NCBI RefSeq assembly: GCF_029227915.1
Contig: NC_079875.1
Coordinates: 17,789,001 to 17,849,000 of the forward strand
Direction of reading: 5' to 3'
DNA: 60,000 bases
Source: Hydractinia symbiolongicarpus
Lineage: Eukaryota > Cnidaria > Hydrozoa > Anthoathecata > Hydractiniidae
The notes under the pieces are model-generated. The model worked only from the letters and a program-made list of their open reading frames with translations. It was not told the origin of the DNA and did not search any database. The translations under genes were made by a program, and so were the position numbers. Each line of letters opens with the position of its first letter. Position 1 is the first letter of the stretch. Of this stretch, positions 1 through 12,808 are shown piece after piece.

Positions 1-1510
1 CGTAACTGTCCACATGATAATATCTATATTATTCAATAACAATGACTGAACAAATAAGTTAATTCGTTAAAATTATTTAAAATTATTATTTGCAAAAGTT
101 ATTTCTTGAAAGATCATCTAAAACCTTCCTGGAATTTGCTATAAAACTGTCAAAAATCATCCTTGCAAAGGGTAAACATTTTGTTAAAAAATTGGTAAAA
201 GGTTTTCTGACATAGTGTAAACATTGCTGTATTCAGCTAACCTTGTCAAAAAGTTGCTTACAGAGTCTAAACAATAGTGAAATAAAACGTTTTTTCTCCA
301 ATGTTCACAGGTTAAACAATTTACAGATGAAAATTTGCAGATGTAAACATAATATCTACATATTTTCCTTTTGACATTTTCACAGAGAAGACTGCAAGAA
401 AACAGAATAATTGTTAGAGCCAAAAGTGAACATGTCTCGTAGTATATATTTAGTTCCTGGTATTTAACTTAAACTTAACAGGTTTTTTTAACTAAATAAC
501 TTGCCTAACAAATTTATTCAGGGTCATATTGTGACTTTTCTGGGTTTTTGTTTGTTTGATTTTTACCAGGTTATGGATTACAGGGATAAGGACTTTTACT
601 TTTAAAACAATTTAGAATAAATGACTACAATGAAACTGCCACTATAACTAAAGTAAAATATGCCACTACAACCTGTGATGTAAAAAAGTTGTCTTTAAAA
701 CTACAAATAGTCCATTCCAATATTTTTGGCAAACTGGCCATTAAAAAATTTCCTCGGTTTTCAGGGTTTTATTAAAAATTTAATTTAACTTAATTGGGTT
801 CTAAGGCCACTTGGTTTCCAGGGTTCTCAGTGTCCGCTAGACACCCCAAGTTAAAAAATATGAATTTTTTTCTGAAAGTTTATTTTATAGTATTTTTTAA
901 GTATTTTTTCATCGCTTGTTTCAAAAATAACTACTAACAAGAGATCAATGGCAAATGAACAGTGCTCTTAGACTGCAACTACAAAGAGATTTTTTTTAAT
1001 TAGGACTTCAGAATGGTGTTTTTATGATTATTCCGTTATATCAAATGGTCATACAGAAAATCCGCAGCGTTGTTTGACTAAAAAGCCTTAAAGGTTGCCT
1101 CCGACGTTATATTGATGCTGCCTAATTGAGTTCTATTCATTGAAATATTTAAGAAAATAACATTTGTTTGTTACAGAAAAGTTTAGTACAGCAAATAATT
1201 GTGAATAAACTCTCAAACTTTGTGCTACCTCACTTCATGCGGTTTTATCATGCTTCTTCTCGAACTTTGAAATTCATAATGGCTGCATAATTGACGTCAC
1301 AAGGACCAAAGAATTATGGGATGCTTCCTATGCTGATTGAATTGTTTTTAGAGTCCGCTTGACATGTTTCGTTTAAATATTAATCAAAGATTGACGATTT
1401 AGAGTTAAAAAAAACTTTGTTGTTTTTAATTTTGCATAATGCAGAATTACATGTTTTTGTTCAAAGAACCAACAAATTTGTTAAATACTACAATAATTAT
1501 GTTTTCTTAG
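1..1510. other. Non-coding, no gene recognised
   Basis: AT-rich sequence with no open frame that resembles a known protein on either strand. A palindromic CRE-type octamer TGACGTCA lies at 1292-1299, about 210 bp before the exon-like segment at 1511. That is a visible motif only; any promoter role is a guess. Short open frames here look like chance frames. Confidence 0.6.
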
Positions 1511-1742
1511 GAGGAGTCGGAATCAGAATGTTTTTAACGTTGTACTTGGATTCCAGTTTGACTTAAAACAAAGCGGGTGTTTATCAGATTCATCGTTGGA
1601 AACATATTGCAGTGATAGTGGTGAAGAAATAGCAGAGCTAAGGCTTAACCTTATCACTACGTCATGGTGTAAATGCGCCAGTTGCAGTCAAATGACCACA
1701 AATAATTGTTTTTGCTGTTATAAACAAGAGTTTCAGTGGCAT
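1511..1742 (+). CDS. Isolated exon with P2X7 C-terminus-like cysteine domain (partial gene)
   Basis: An open segment bounded by a TTTCTTAG acceptor and a GTAAGT donor, read in the frame whose first full codon is 1512. It has an acidic/serine stretch (SDSSLETYCSDSGEE) and then a Cys cluster WCKCASCSQMTTNNCFCC, i.e. W-C-x-C-x2-C followed by C-x-C-C. This spacing resembles the cytoplasmic zinc/cysteine domain of P2X7 receptors (Pfam P2RX7_C), which in cnidarians and other invertebrates is common as a stand-alone domain in uncharacterised and transposon-associated proteins. No start codon, upstream exon or downstream exon could be placed, so this may be one exon of a gene whose other exons are unrecognised, or a decayed copy. 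The conserved downstream half of the domain was not found in frame. Function unknown. Confidence 0.45.
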
Positions 1743-3924
1743 GTAAGTAACCTTATATTTGCCTAAGCTGATTATTAAGTAATTCAAATATATTCTTTAG
1801 ATAATTTAGAAATAATATTGTGAATGAATATTGCATTGTGAGTGACAAAGATTTTGATTCAATTGTTTTGAGTAACAAAAGTTTGTGTGCTTAATTCGAG
1901 CCTGATGGAGTTTACACGGGATATATTGGAAGGGTGTGAAAAACGACTTAAAATAGGCTTTCCAAATTAAAATAAATAAATAAATAAAGTTATGTTATTC
2001 ATGAGAGTTTTCTACAATTTGATCTTCACAGGGTCTTTACGCAGTGTGACGAAGGCTCGTTATATTCAAGGTTGGCAATCCTTCTCTCTATCCACTGCAT
2101 GTTAATATTAACCTAAGATATGGCACGCAAAAACGCTTCGGGTATCAAAAAATCCTTGTATTCCATAATTGCGCTGACAGCAGGGTTCCGTTTGCGTTTT
2201 GACAATTTACTCCTTCCCAAACACCAAGATTACATACATTAAAATTGACATAGATTTCTTCTGATTTGATATCAATATTGTACAATTCAGAATGTGATTA
2301 CGGATTTGTGGTCACAAAAATGTGATTATTAATTAGTTGTCATTAGACGATTTGGTATCAAAATTATGATATCTAATCAAAATTATGATAGCAAAAAAAA
2401 ATTTTAAAAATTTAATTTCCGAAATCTCTCTTTGTAGTTTTCATGCTGCAAGAATGCGGCGCGAACCTCTTTTGGCTCTTGTGACGTCATGAGGTATCCT
2501 GATATTTTATACAAGATTTTAAAGCGTGTTTTTAATGCTGCAATAACGACAATCAAAGCTCAAGGTTTTAGAAAACATAGAATAAATAAATACTTTTTGT
2601 TCTTTTATTTTATAAGTTGCTCATTAAATAATACTTTTTTCTGTAATGTTTTTATGATCTCTTTCGATTAAGATTAACTTGTTATAAGGTTGGAGGCAAG
2701 CTTTAAAGACGAGATTTATACAGCATGGTTTAACTTCCAGCCTCATAGCAACTATAATGGTAGCTATAAATGTAGACAAACAACATTGCCAGAGAATCTC
2801 TAAAGCAGAGCTACCTACAGTACATAAAAAATCAAGTTGTAGTTGATCTATAATCTTAAATCACTCTGCAAAAAAACCCAGCCATTCCCAACTCTTCTTA
2901 ACAGCGACCTCCATCCAATTAATATTTCTCAATTAGTCACAAAAACATTAAAAGTTTAAAATCATATCATATGGCTTCAAGTAAACAGTAAGATTACAAG
3001 TATTACCTAGCTAGAGCTAGCTAACTAGTTGCAACTAGCTAGTAGTTTGTGTGTAACCAATACACATACTTTTTGTACTGTGTTACCAACTTAGCTAACA
3101 TTTTGTAGCACCCAGAATAAATTTAAATCAATTTATAACCAGGGAAGTTTTAAAATAAATTACTTTCACTTTTGAAGCAGTGACTTCAATTTAAAAGCTC
3201 ACACTAAACGTTATATGTAAAAGTGGGTTTCCTCTTATGAGGTTTATTTGGCCTGGCTTGCCAATATACCACAACATAAAAGTACTGATTGAGCAGTCCT
3301 AACTATATGAAAGATCCTCCAGGTTTAAATTGTTTGCTGAAAACTATAGCTAACAATAATAGCTGCACACAAGAGTTTAAGGGTTTGGAGGAGGAGAGAA
3401 AAGCGAAGAGAATAAACAAATCTGCTTTTTCTTAAAAAACTATTATAGGGCTATAGCCAAGATGGCTTATGTCATACTTCCGTGTAAAATCGACATGCAC
3501 ACAAGCATAAAAGCTTTTGTACTTAACCATTATTAAGCTTCTGAAATGGATAGCCAGAACAAAAACAAAGTTGCAGATTTTACCGAACAGTGAGAACACC
3601 CTTCCTCTCGGATATAATTACAATTAAAATGTAAAATTTTAAATAAAAAATACATATTTTAAACAAGATAACATGCTTAGAATAAAAGAACCTTTTCGAA
3701 GTTATAATATAATAACAAGAGATGAATGATTGGAGGATTGATTGACCAGACAACATTGTTGTGTTATAAACTCCGGCGGCGAAGAACTTTCATTTCATCA
3801 TTCACGTGTTACATCAGCCCGGATTGTGATAAACAACAAAAAAGATCAAAACGGAACTGGACAGTTTAGAAGACGTTAAATAAAGTAGTAAATCAAAGAT
3901 TTAAAGCTCTAGTGCTAACTAGTT
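1743..3924. other. Intergenic, probable NARS upstream region
   Basis: No credible coding exon. A second TGACGTCA octamer is at 2482-2489. The last ~150 bp before 3925 contain the only locally GC-richer stretch (around 3770-3830), a plausible promoter position for the downstream gene but without a clear core element. A chance 60-codon frame at 2489 has no recognisable features. Confidence 0.5.
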
Positions 3925-6900
3925 ATGCCTCAGGAAGACGTTGTTGAGAAAGTTAAAAATATGAGTGTTTCAGGTAATCAAATTGTTGAGCTTATTAATT
4001 TTTGTTTTCTTCATCTCTTTTATCCTACTAGCTAGTAGCTAGTTAGATAAAAGATCAACAAGTGCCTCATTTTGCTCTGTCTCTTCTAAGAATTACAAGA
4101 ATTAATGAAAACAGGGGGCTTTTATATGGTTTTATGGATCTTCTTGTAAAGTAACTAGTAACTTACCAGCTCAGCAATTTCATAGACATTCATAAATAAA
4201 TAAACTAAAAACAAACTGCTAACTAATCAATATTTTCTTTTTTTTTGCCTTGTATTATTACATAAATATGACACCTGCCTGAGCCATAAGTTACCCTTAA
4301 AAATACTCCATTGATTTTTCCAAGAGGCAATTTTTTTACACAAAGGTTGGTGGTGGTAGGCATACGGATTCCAGTGTGGTGTCGTTTGTTTACTTTTCAG
4401 TGGTAGCTAAGCTCTTTGGCTCTGTCATTTGCATGGCAGGAAAAAAGATGCTAGGATTTGGTGAAGAAAGGTCTTTTCCTGTAGATTTCTTCTCACAATA
4501 ACATCATTGGGGTTATAAACTATTATTGTGTGTAGATTAATGCTTTCTGATTTATTTGAATTCATTTAAAGACCTAAGAATACCTTTGGTAAGAAATGGA
4601 CTGATTATAACTTTGCTTCGCCTAGTGCCCTCGTCTTTTTTTCTGCCACGCAAATGCCAAAACCGAAGGAGCTTACTGCTGAAAATGTAAACAACAGAAT
4701 TCATCTATAAAAAACACTAACTGCAAGTCTGTATTCTTGTGGCAATGATAACATCACATCTGGTGCAAACAATACACTCACCTGAATTTTGATTTGTTTT
4801 GACTTAATTCACAATTCAGCAATAATTCACACACCAAAAACATGTTTATTTAACAACTAATTGATAAAGCTTGTGGAAAAATCCATTTAGGCACAATGAC
4901 AATGAAAAAGAACAGTTATTTGCATTTTGATTTGTATACCAGTTGCCTGTATTGTATAGATTTTATACTCTGATCAAGAAAATGTAAATGATCATGTACC
5001 TTTATTAAAAGGATACAGAGATATTGGGTTATAAGTTTTTTTTGATAACGTCATCAACCCATGTGTTCCGAAACAGTTAAGTTGGCCCAGCTTTGGCGAA
5101 TTTACCCTATTTGATCTCAGGTAGCCCCTAGTTACCGATGTGGGGAGATGATGGCAGTTATTTTTAGCGATTTTAACATATTATGCCTTAAACATAAAAG
5201 TGCAATGCAATTGCTTTATTAATCTTTTATATTAAATTGAAGTCTAAATTCATTAACATCATGCCATAGCATGTAGGCAGTTAACAAATAGGACATACCT
5301 TTTTGGCTACATTAAGGAAAAATAAAAACATCTACTTTTCCAGTTACAGATGGACGTGCCCAGTTTCTGTCTCTATATTAATAGCCGTATTCTGTGTGTT
5401 CAAAATGGCTGCATGCAGCTTCATGCCGGGTTGCCCGCAGAGTTGATATGTTGTCGTGCGGGAGACCGGGGTTCGATTCCTCTTGACGGCGATTCAATAT
5501 GGGCGAGTGAATGTTACCATAGCCCCGGGTTAACCCAAGCCATGTGAGGGAAATTGGGAAGATGGCACACTGTGTGGGCCGTTGGATGTTGTAGGGAGTT
5601 GTCTGGTAGAGCGCGGGACTTAATTGGGTCTACGTCGCTTAAAATGAGCATTAAATACTCTAGGACTCTCCATCTAAGCCATGGCCCCTCCTGGAAATAA
5701 TAGACAGGGTATATCCCTCGATATTTGTGAGGCTAGTAAAATATGCACATCTATCTATCTATCTATCTTGCTGACGTGTGGCCTCTTCGGATTTTTTGAC
5801 AGGTTATTGACTAGTATTATTATAAGAGATGCTTAATGGCAGGTAGCCAACGAATTGGATTTTTTGATTAACATTTTGAAATGTAAAACAGTTGACTAAT
5901 GTTAAAAAAGATTAATTAAAGAAGATCAATATAATAGTTATCAATATAAAAACATTTTGGCTACCTGAACAAGGAAGGTACTTCTACTACTGAGTCACAA
6001 GCTCAGACGCTCCCAATTGTTTTCTGCATGAAAGAAGTAATGACAAAAAATGCAACCACTGTATAATCCATTCGGCCTTTGTGCCTTTCAGTAAACAATT
6101 TGTGATTTGTTATTCTGCACATGCAAACAGCCACTGCACGCCATGGAATTTCTTGGTATGCAAACATCAAATACCATAATATTTTGAAATTAGTTATGGT
6201 GTGCGAACGACCACACAGCATCATTTTTCGTGCCTCCCTTTGAATCCTTAATAATAGAAGAATGTGGTCAATAGACACAGAGCCTACAAGGTGCACCCAA
6301 CAGTTTCCACTCCTACAATATATTGTATATAATTGTATAATCCTGTACAATATATTGTGCATACCTCTGCTTAAATAAAAATTTATTAGTAGAACAACAA
6401 CCCCAGGCACTCCAAAGTTGTGTATAGAAAAGTCTTTGAATACCTTTACACAAACATTTGTTTAAACTTAGCCATCATAGTATCATTTGTACTGAAAACA
6501 GGGGAATTAGTAGAAGAAGAGAGAGGTGGTTATCTTCTGAAGATGGGTTTTAACTGGTTTGACTAGTTTTAATAAAATATTTTACCTGTGTTTGTTTATA
6601 TCACCAATTTTAACTGTTTTGTGTTCTCTATTTCTTACCATTTAGTATTTGTGATTCCTTAAAATCTGCACGAAAGGCCAATTTTAACATTGTTGATTTT
6701 AACGCCACATAATTCCACCCCCTCCTCTTTTAACATTAAAAAGATGTGAAGCATGGACAATTTGTATGGCACTTCATGGATATGATTTGTAAAAAATGGA
6801 TGTCTGACAAAATGGATATATATTTCATGTGTTTAATTACAATACTGTCCTTCTCTTCTTTAAATATACTACAAAAGACTAAAGAATTTTTTTGAAATGT

Positions 6901-9900
6901 GTATTTTTTTGAAATGTTGTTTACATCATAGTACGCAATGTCTCATTTTTATCTCAGGTCTTTGCTGAAAGGAATGAGCTGTAACTATTTGTTAACCAGA
7001 CTATCAGCCACACGTATACTGTCAGCTTCAAGGCTTGTTCAGAGACACTTTTCAAATTTTAGAAAAACATTACCTCTGCATATAGTTCGAGCACAAGTCT
7101 TCCCAATCATTTTTCCCACACAAAAACTTTGCACTTTAGGAATTAGAGGTTAGTCTGATACATATGTTGCCTATCTATATGTTTTAGTATAGATCAATAT
7201 GATACTTTATACACAGCCATTAAATAAGTTGCAACAGTATAGTGTACATGTTGATACCATTTGTTTAGACTTGGTGACCGTTTTTTGCAGTAAATAAAAA
7301 CGGTCAGAAAAGTGGCTAAAAAGAAGTTTTTTTGTATAAAATATTATTGATGGTTTTCATCAAACTAAAAGAGAGTTTTTATTATCCTCTAGACATGCCT
7401 CCAATTTATACATCAGAAAAGAGTGGCAATGATGAAACTGGAGATGGAACAGAAGGTAAACCATACAAGACTGTACTCCAAGCGATGCGACATGCAAAAT
7501 CTGAACCATTTCCACAAATAATGGTCGACGTAAAAGATGCTGAAAAGTCTGGATTTGAAGTTATAGCTAAGGCACAGTTAAAGAAAATGACTAAGCTGTT
7601 CGGTCAAGAAAAAAGGAAAGCTGAAGATCGTGAGAAAAGAGAGGTGTTAAATTTTTTTTAAGTTTTGTTGTTTGAAGATTTAGCAGCTAACTTTTTTTGA
7701 TATTTTTTGCTCAATCTTTGGGTTTGCTCTTTGTAGAAACCAAATTTGTGACACAGTAATTATATAATTTAGGCTGAAAAAGCTGCTCAACATGAAAAGA
7801 ATTTAGAAGAAGCAAAAAAAATCATCATAGAGGAGGATAAATTGCTGCCTGTAGCAAAACGAGTGAGTTTCACATGTTTTTTACCCCTTTTAATTTGAAT
7901 TGTGAATTATTTGGGATCTATATATTATTATTTAGTTTAAAAATGCTTTCAGAGTGCAAAGGACTCACATGTTTGCTTTTCACATGTTTATCATTCAAAT
8001 CCTCCGTTAATAATGGTACATTTATAGATAAAAATCAGAGACACAAAGGACCACAGAGAGCAGCGAGTGAAATTGTTTGGATGGGCGCATCGCGTGAGAC
8101 AGCAAGGTACATAGGATTTTTAGTTTTTAATTATAACGATGCTTTTATAATTTTTGTGACAACAGATGCCTCCCCAATCAAGAAAATTAGTACATATAGC
8201 CAGATTTAATCCAACTGAGAACTTTCTAAAAGAATCAAGTGTTTAAATCATAATCGTAAAGCAAACAACCAACATGGAATATTGCATTGAATGTGATCAG
8301 ATTTTGTTGTTATGTTTAGGCAAAAATCTTATGTTCATTGTGCTAAGAGATGGTACTGGATTTTTGCAGTGTGTTCTTGCTGAGAAGCTGTGTCAAACTT
8401 ATAATGCTGTTAGGCTTAGTACGGAGTCCACTGTGGCTGTGTTTGGTACGTTAAAAGAAGTTCCTGAGGGAAAAGAAGTAAGTCTGAGCTTATGTATTTC
8501 TTTTGTGGTCATTGAAGTACCTGTTTGGAACCGTTAACTAAGCATTGTTTCTAGCAAACATTGAGGTATAAGAAAAAAATTCAGAATTTGGTGTCAAAAA
8601 TCAGGGAAGGTGTTTAACAAACTGTCTAAGGCAGTTTTAAATAAGATATCTCATTTGTCCTGCCTCATCAAGTCAAATAAATATTAACATATAAAGAAAT
8701 TGTTATTATATTGTTTTAGGCTCCAGGAGGTCATGAATTAATTGTAGATTATTGGGAGGTGGTTGGGTTTGCTCCACCAGGTGGTGCAGACAATTTAGTA
8801 AACGAAGTAAGAGTTTATAAATAGTATGACTGTCAATGTTTGTTTTACTTTTATCTGTGCAAAGATAAAACTAACATCAACAACTGATATCGTCCTGGCA
8901 CCTCAGAGATGTTATCAAGGTATTGAGGTATTTTAATTGTTTCTCTGTTATTCCATTTAGAATTCCAATGTAGACACATTGTTAGACAATAGGCATCTTG
9001 CTCTTAGAGGTGAACATGTAAGACCTGTTTTTGACTGTAACCCTTAACTTAACTAAACTGTGTCCTTGTTGCTGTGACAAGGTAATGTTTTAAACTATAT
9101 CATCTTCTTTTCTAGCTTTCAAAAATATTACGCGTAAGATCAAGAGTAACACAATGGTAAATATATAAAAATATATTTATATATTCTTAAAACATAAATT
9201 ACACGCTAATGCAATTTTTGCATTCAATATTCATAGAATGAATATCCTACCTTCAGTTTTTTTATGTTACTGAGTAGCACATTTTTGGTATAATTTCTAC
9301 TGAAAATTAATTTCATTCTTTTGGATTTTATTCTGTATGTACTGATTGTTTTGTTTTTTTAGTTTTAGAGACCATTATTTTGACCGAGGATATGTGGAGG
9401 TCACGCCGCCTACAATGGTACAAACACAATGCGAAGGTGGTAGCACATTATTTAAATTTGATTATTTTGGTGATCCGGCATATTTGACTCAATCGTCTCA
9501 GTTGTATCTTGAAACTGCCATACCTGCTGTCGGCGACTGCTTTTGTATTGCTCAATCATATAGAGCTGAGACGTCGAGAACGAGAAGGCATTTGGCTGAG
9601 TATGTATGCTTTATAGAATAATTAATTGTTGATTTGTGTCAAGTCCATGACTTTGAAGATTTTAAGACTTCTGACCTGACAAGTTTTGTTATTTCCACTG
9701 GCATTCTGTCAAGCATTCTCTTGACAGTCAAATTCTCGCCTTTCTTAAACTTGAGTTTAAATTTAGATATACCCATATAGAAGGTGAATGCCCGTTCATT
9801 GATTTTGAAGAACTGCTGACAAGAATAGAGGATTTGGTAAGAAAACTACAATTTTTTCACTTTTGATAATCTCATAAGAGGTTCTTCTTTTTAGAAATGG

Positions 9901-12480
9901 TTTCTACACTTTTAGTTTCATTACTTAGTCATTTTTTTCATCTTCCTTGATTAATATTATTACGAAGGCAGGGACACAATAAGAATACAAGAGTTTTTTT
10001 TTTTTTGCCGCCAAACAATTAAAAGTTATTTTATTTTAAATACATTCGTTTGTGTTTTAGGTGTGTGATGTTGTTGATCGATTTTTAAAGAGTCCTGAAG
10101 GGTTGCTGCTAAAAGATCTTTATCCGGTGAGGAAAGCATTAATACGTTGTTATAATTAATCAAAATTTAAATTTTGATCTTGAATTGCTTTTTTTTCCAT
10201 TATTTTCAGTATAAACGACCAAACAAATATTTATCCGCACCGCAGCTTTTATTTTAAATTTATCATTTAATTTAATTTTCGTTTAGGACTTTCAACCTCC
10301 TAAAAGACCTTTTAAGTAAGTGCATTCATTGTCAACTAAACAGTGCGCTGCCAAGTCCAGTGAAAAATGCGCTCCCAAATCTTTGTATACGCCCTACATT
10401 TGCATTTTAATGGTTAGATTCGTGGTCGCTAATACTTTCTATTATTATATTTGTAGACGCATGAGTTACAGTGATGCTATTGAGTGGTTAAAAGCTGATG
10501 GTTACAAAAAAGAAGATGGAACGTTTTATGAATTTGGAGAGGTATGGTTTCGTTCTGTTTTGTATATTCTTTGTTATTAGAAAATATAAAGCGGTGTTAT
10601 CTTTGTCTGGTTATAAAAAGTAAATCTAGTTTCTACTAAAAGTTGTTCTTTATGGATTTTCACGTCTTAAAGTGTGATGTGGACTCAATGGAGAACGTGA
10701 AAGTCCTACACCTAAGTTTCGTTGTTCGAGCACATGTATATAATGATGTTTTCTTGTTTGCCGCTAGGTAATGTTCTGCCTGTCCTTAATGGCTGTCAAT
10801 TTAAGGACTTGTCTGAATTTGTAGCAGATTATATTCAACAAAAGAGTCGCTTAAAGCCTGCCCCATTGTAGAATGGGTTGGTATGGAATACATCTATCAA
10901 TCTTAACTATTTTAGGATATTCCAGAGATGCCTGAAAGAAGAATGACAGATGCTATTGGAGAGGTATGTCCACTTTATTTGCTTCAAGCATTATGCAATT
11001 GTTGAGAAGGCTCTGGCTTCAACAAAATCGCATTGCATGTGTATGAATAAATCGCACCGTTTAAGGCACTTTACCTGTTTCAGTCCGTGCAAGCCTACTT
11101 TTTTCTGTCCGTGCAAGCCTACCTGTTTCTGTCCGCGCAAGCCTACCTGTTTCTGTCCGTGTAAGCCTACTTATTTTATCTAGAACTTTTAGTTTGATGC
11201 ATGTTATTTTTTGTTTGTATTGCAGCCAATTTTGCTTACACGATTTCCTGCTGATGTGAAAGCATTCTACATGCAGAAGGACCCTAAAGATAGACGAGTT
11301 GCGGAGGCGGTAAGTGATAGTTTTGTTTGTGTGTGTGTGTGTCTTTTTATATTTTGTGTTCTTACGTGGTTTAATGTTTGTTCTTCTTTTGTGTGTATGA
11401 TCGTCACGGTTTTGTAAGTCATTGCTTAGAACACTATAGCAAAGAGTCCATCATTTGTCTTTTCCCTTACTTATTTTTATATTTTTGCAGGTCGATTTAC
11501 TAATGCCTGGTGTGGGTGAAATTGTTGGTGGTTCCATGAGAATGGATAATAATGTAAGTGACGAATATGTGACATGTTAATGAACTGCCCAGACTATTAC
11601 ACAGCCAGCCGGTGGAATTTCTAATTAAATGAAAATGATTTTATTTGTGTGTGTGTGGCCATGTAGGCTGGCAAATATAGTGTAACTAATAATATTTGAT
11701 GACATGCCTCTTTCGTATTGCTTAATCTCAGTCAAGCTAAGCGGAATGTTAGTTACCTCCACGTCATTTTTCAATCTTCAGACATGATTCATTGTTTTTA
11801 ATGAAACGATTTGTTTTTTTTGTTTTTTTTTTCTTTGTAAAAAGCAGTGATGCAACAGAGTCATTAAATTGCTGTGCTTTCATGATGGTTGTGATTTATT
11901 TTACCTTGCCAAGTGAATAAGACGTTGATGTCTTTGATATTGATGATTTTAATTTAGATAGAAATATCTAAATTAAATTAAGTAGATAGGTGGGTTTCCT
12001 AAAAATAAAATAAAATCGGTTATGTGAATTGGTTAGCTGAGTTTTCGAACCTAAATTTTTCTTTATGGAAGGTATCGCAAAATCGGGGTAAAGTATTACC
12101 GAACAAGCTTCAGTACAAACAAACTTTGGCACGAAAAAGTCCATTTTATAGCAAGGTTGGGAGAGCAATATGAATCGTAAAGAAGCGACAACCTTTCTAT
12201 AATTATATTAACATGAAATTTTTGCATCGCTACCCATGTTGTGTTAGTTCTGTGTCATATGGCTCTTTTTCCACTACAGGATGAGCTGATGGAAGCGTTT
12301 CAAAAACAGAAGCTGGATCCGTCTCCCTATTACTGGTACACCGACCAGAGAAAGTATGGAACCTGCCCTCATGGAGGTTACGGCCTCGGCTTAGATCGTT
12401 TTGTCACTTGGTTGACCAATCGTTACCATATTCGAGATGTGTGCTTCTACCCGCGATTTATAGGGCGTTGTACACCTTAG
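3925..12480 (+). CDS. NARS1: Asparaginyl-tRNA synthetase, cytosolic type (17 exons)
   Basis: Class IIb synthetase that charges tRNA-Asn. Exons: 3925-3973, 7393-7643, 7773-7862, 8028-8106, 8320-8477, 8720-8806, 8961-9017, 9116-9156, 9363-9599, 9767-9836, 10061-10126, 10287-10315, 10457-10541, 10916-10963, 11226-11309, 11491-11553, 12280-12480. The joined frame closes at 564 aa; counted from the second Met (7395) it is 547 aa, against 548 for the human enzyme. Visible domains: the animal N-terminal extension (exon 2), a linker helix (exon 3), the OB-fold anticodon-binding domain (exons 4-5), then the catalytic domain with motif 1 ending in EVTPP (exon 9), motif 2 [14 protein letters not shown] (about 337-350) and motif 3 [10 protein letters not shown] (530-539). 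The protein ends in the conserved RCTP-type tail. Exon 1 ([16 protein letters not shown]) is less certain; translation could begin at 7395. Intron 1 (3.4 kb) holds a SINE and an alternative first exon. Exons 10 (3' part) to 17 lie in the first of three tandem copies. Confidence 0.95.
5424..5768 (+). mobile_element. tRNA-derived SINE, copy 1, inside NARS intron 1
   Basis: The head carries a pol III B box (GGGGTTCGATTCC around 5468-5480) preceded by CGTGCGGGAGACC, much like the anticodon-stem/T-arm part of a tRNA-Asp/Glu. The A-box region is degenerate. The body matches the minus-strand element at 52162-52478 along most of its length (for example GGCGAGTGAATGTT, GGGTTAACCCAAGCCATGTG and AGACAGGGTATATCCCT). 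The 3' end is an ATCT microsatellite tail (5749-5768), typical of SINEs. It has a roughly 30-bp insertion relative to copy 2 near 5595-5630. The 65-codon frame at 5350-5547 is this repeat and not a gene. Confidence 0.8.
6938..7148 (+). CDS. NARS1: Alternative first exon of NARS with mitochondrial-presequence-like leader
   Basis: An open frame starting at ATG 6938 (in-frame TAG 9 bp upstream; second ATG at 6974) and ending at a GTTAGT donor after 7148 in phase 1. That is the same phase as exon 3925-3973, so both can splice to 7393 and make the codon GAC before Met 7395. The 70 encoded residues contain no Asp or Glu and have Arg/Lys at 7, 11, 21, 26, 32, 36, 42, 43, 51, 63 and 70 among Leu, Ser and Phe. 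RHFS at 36-39 fits the R-3 (R-x-F|S) presequence cleavage pattern. This would give a 618-aa (or 606-aa) mitochondrial NARS isoform. The exon could be a chance frame, but composition, phase and position all fit. Confidence 0.65.
11074..11170 (+). repeat. 24-bp minisatellite, 4 units, NARS intron 14
   Basis: Four tandem units of CCTGTTTCTGTCCGTGCAAG plus CCTA with a few substitutions, located 55 bp before exon 15. The unit length is a multiple of three, which creates a spurious repeating Cys-Pro-Lys-Pro-Thr open frame. Confidence 0.9.
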
Positions 12481-12598
12481 ATAGAAAATATTTTTGTTTT
12501 GATGTAGGGGAAGGTATTGGAAAGAATGATGTTTTAGTTATATTGTTGCATTATTTTGTTGTTACTTGTTTGGGGGATTCACGTTGTTAATATAGGAT

Positions 12599-12808
12599 GG
12601 ACTAGTGTTAGAATTAGCGCCTGGTAAAATCAGGAAAATTTGAGATAATTTGGCAAATTAGCTTGGAGGAAAAACAACCATTTTAGAAAAAGGTCCTGCG
12701 AACTAGTGTTAGGATAAGGACCTGGAAAACCCGGAAAATTCTAGCTAATTTGCCAAAGGGCTTGGTCCTGAATAATCTGGAAAAACAACCATTTTAGAAA
12801 ATAGTCCT
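12599..12808 (+). repeat. Two ~105-bp direct repeats in the NARS 3' flank
   Basis: Two adjacent diverged copies sharing ACTAGTGTTAG at the start and AACAACCATTTTAGAAAA..GTCCTGCGAA at the end. The pair recurs in duplication units 2 (about 16174-16385) and 3 (about 19748-19960), so it predates the triplication. Confidence 0.75.

Noticed and set aside
2030-2115. Possible second exon continuing the P2X7-like domain (frame with FTQCDEGSLYSRL)
   Set aside because: Joining it to the donor after 1742 in phase puts a stop after five codons; similarity is weak.
5430-5495. tRNA gene-like sequence with a good B box
   Set aside because: No proper acceptor or D-arm pairing, and the same segment heads a second copy at 52478-52410 with a shared SINE body, so it is a SINE head and not a tRNA gene.
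10950-11183. Cys/Pro/Lys repeat protein frame
   Set aside because: Produced by the 24-bp intronic minisatellite, whose unit is divisible by three.
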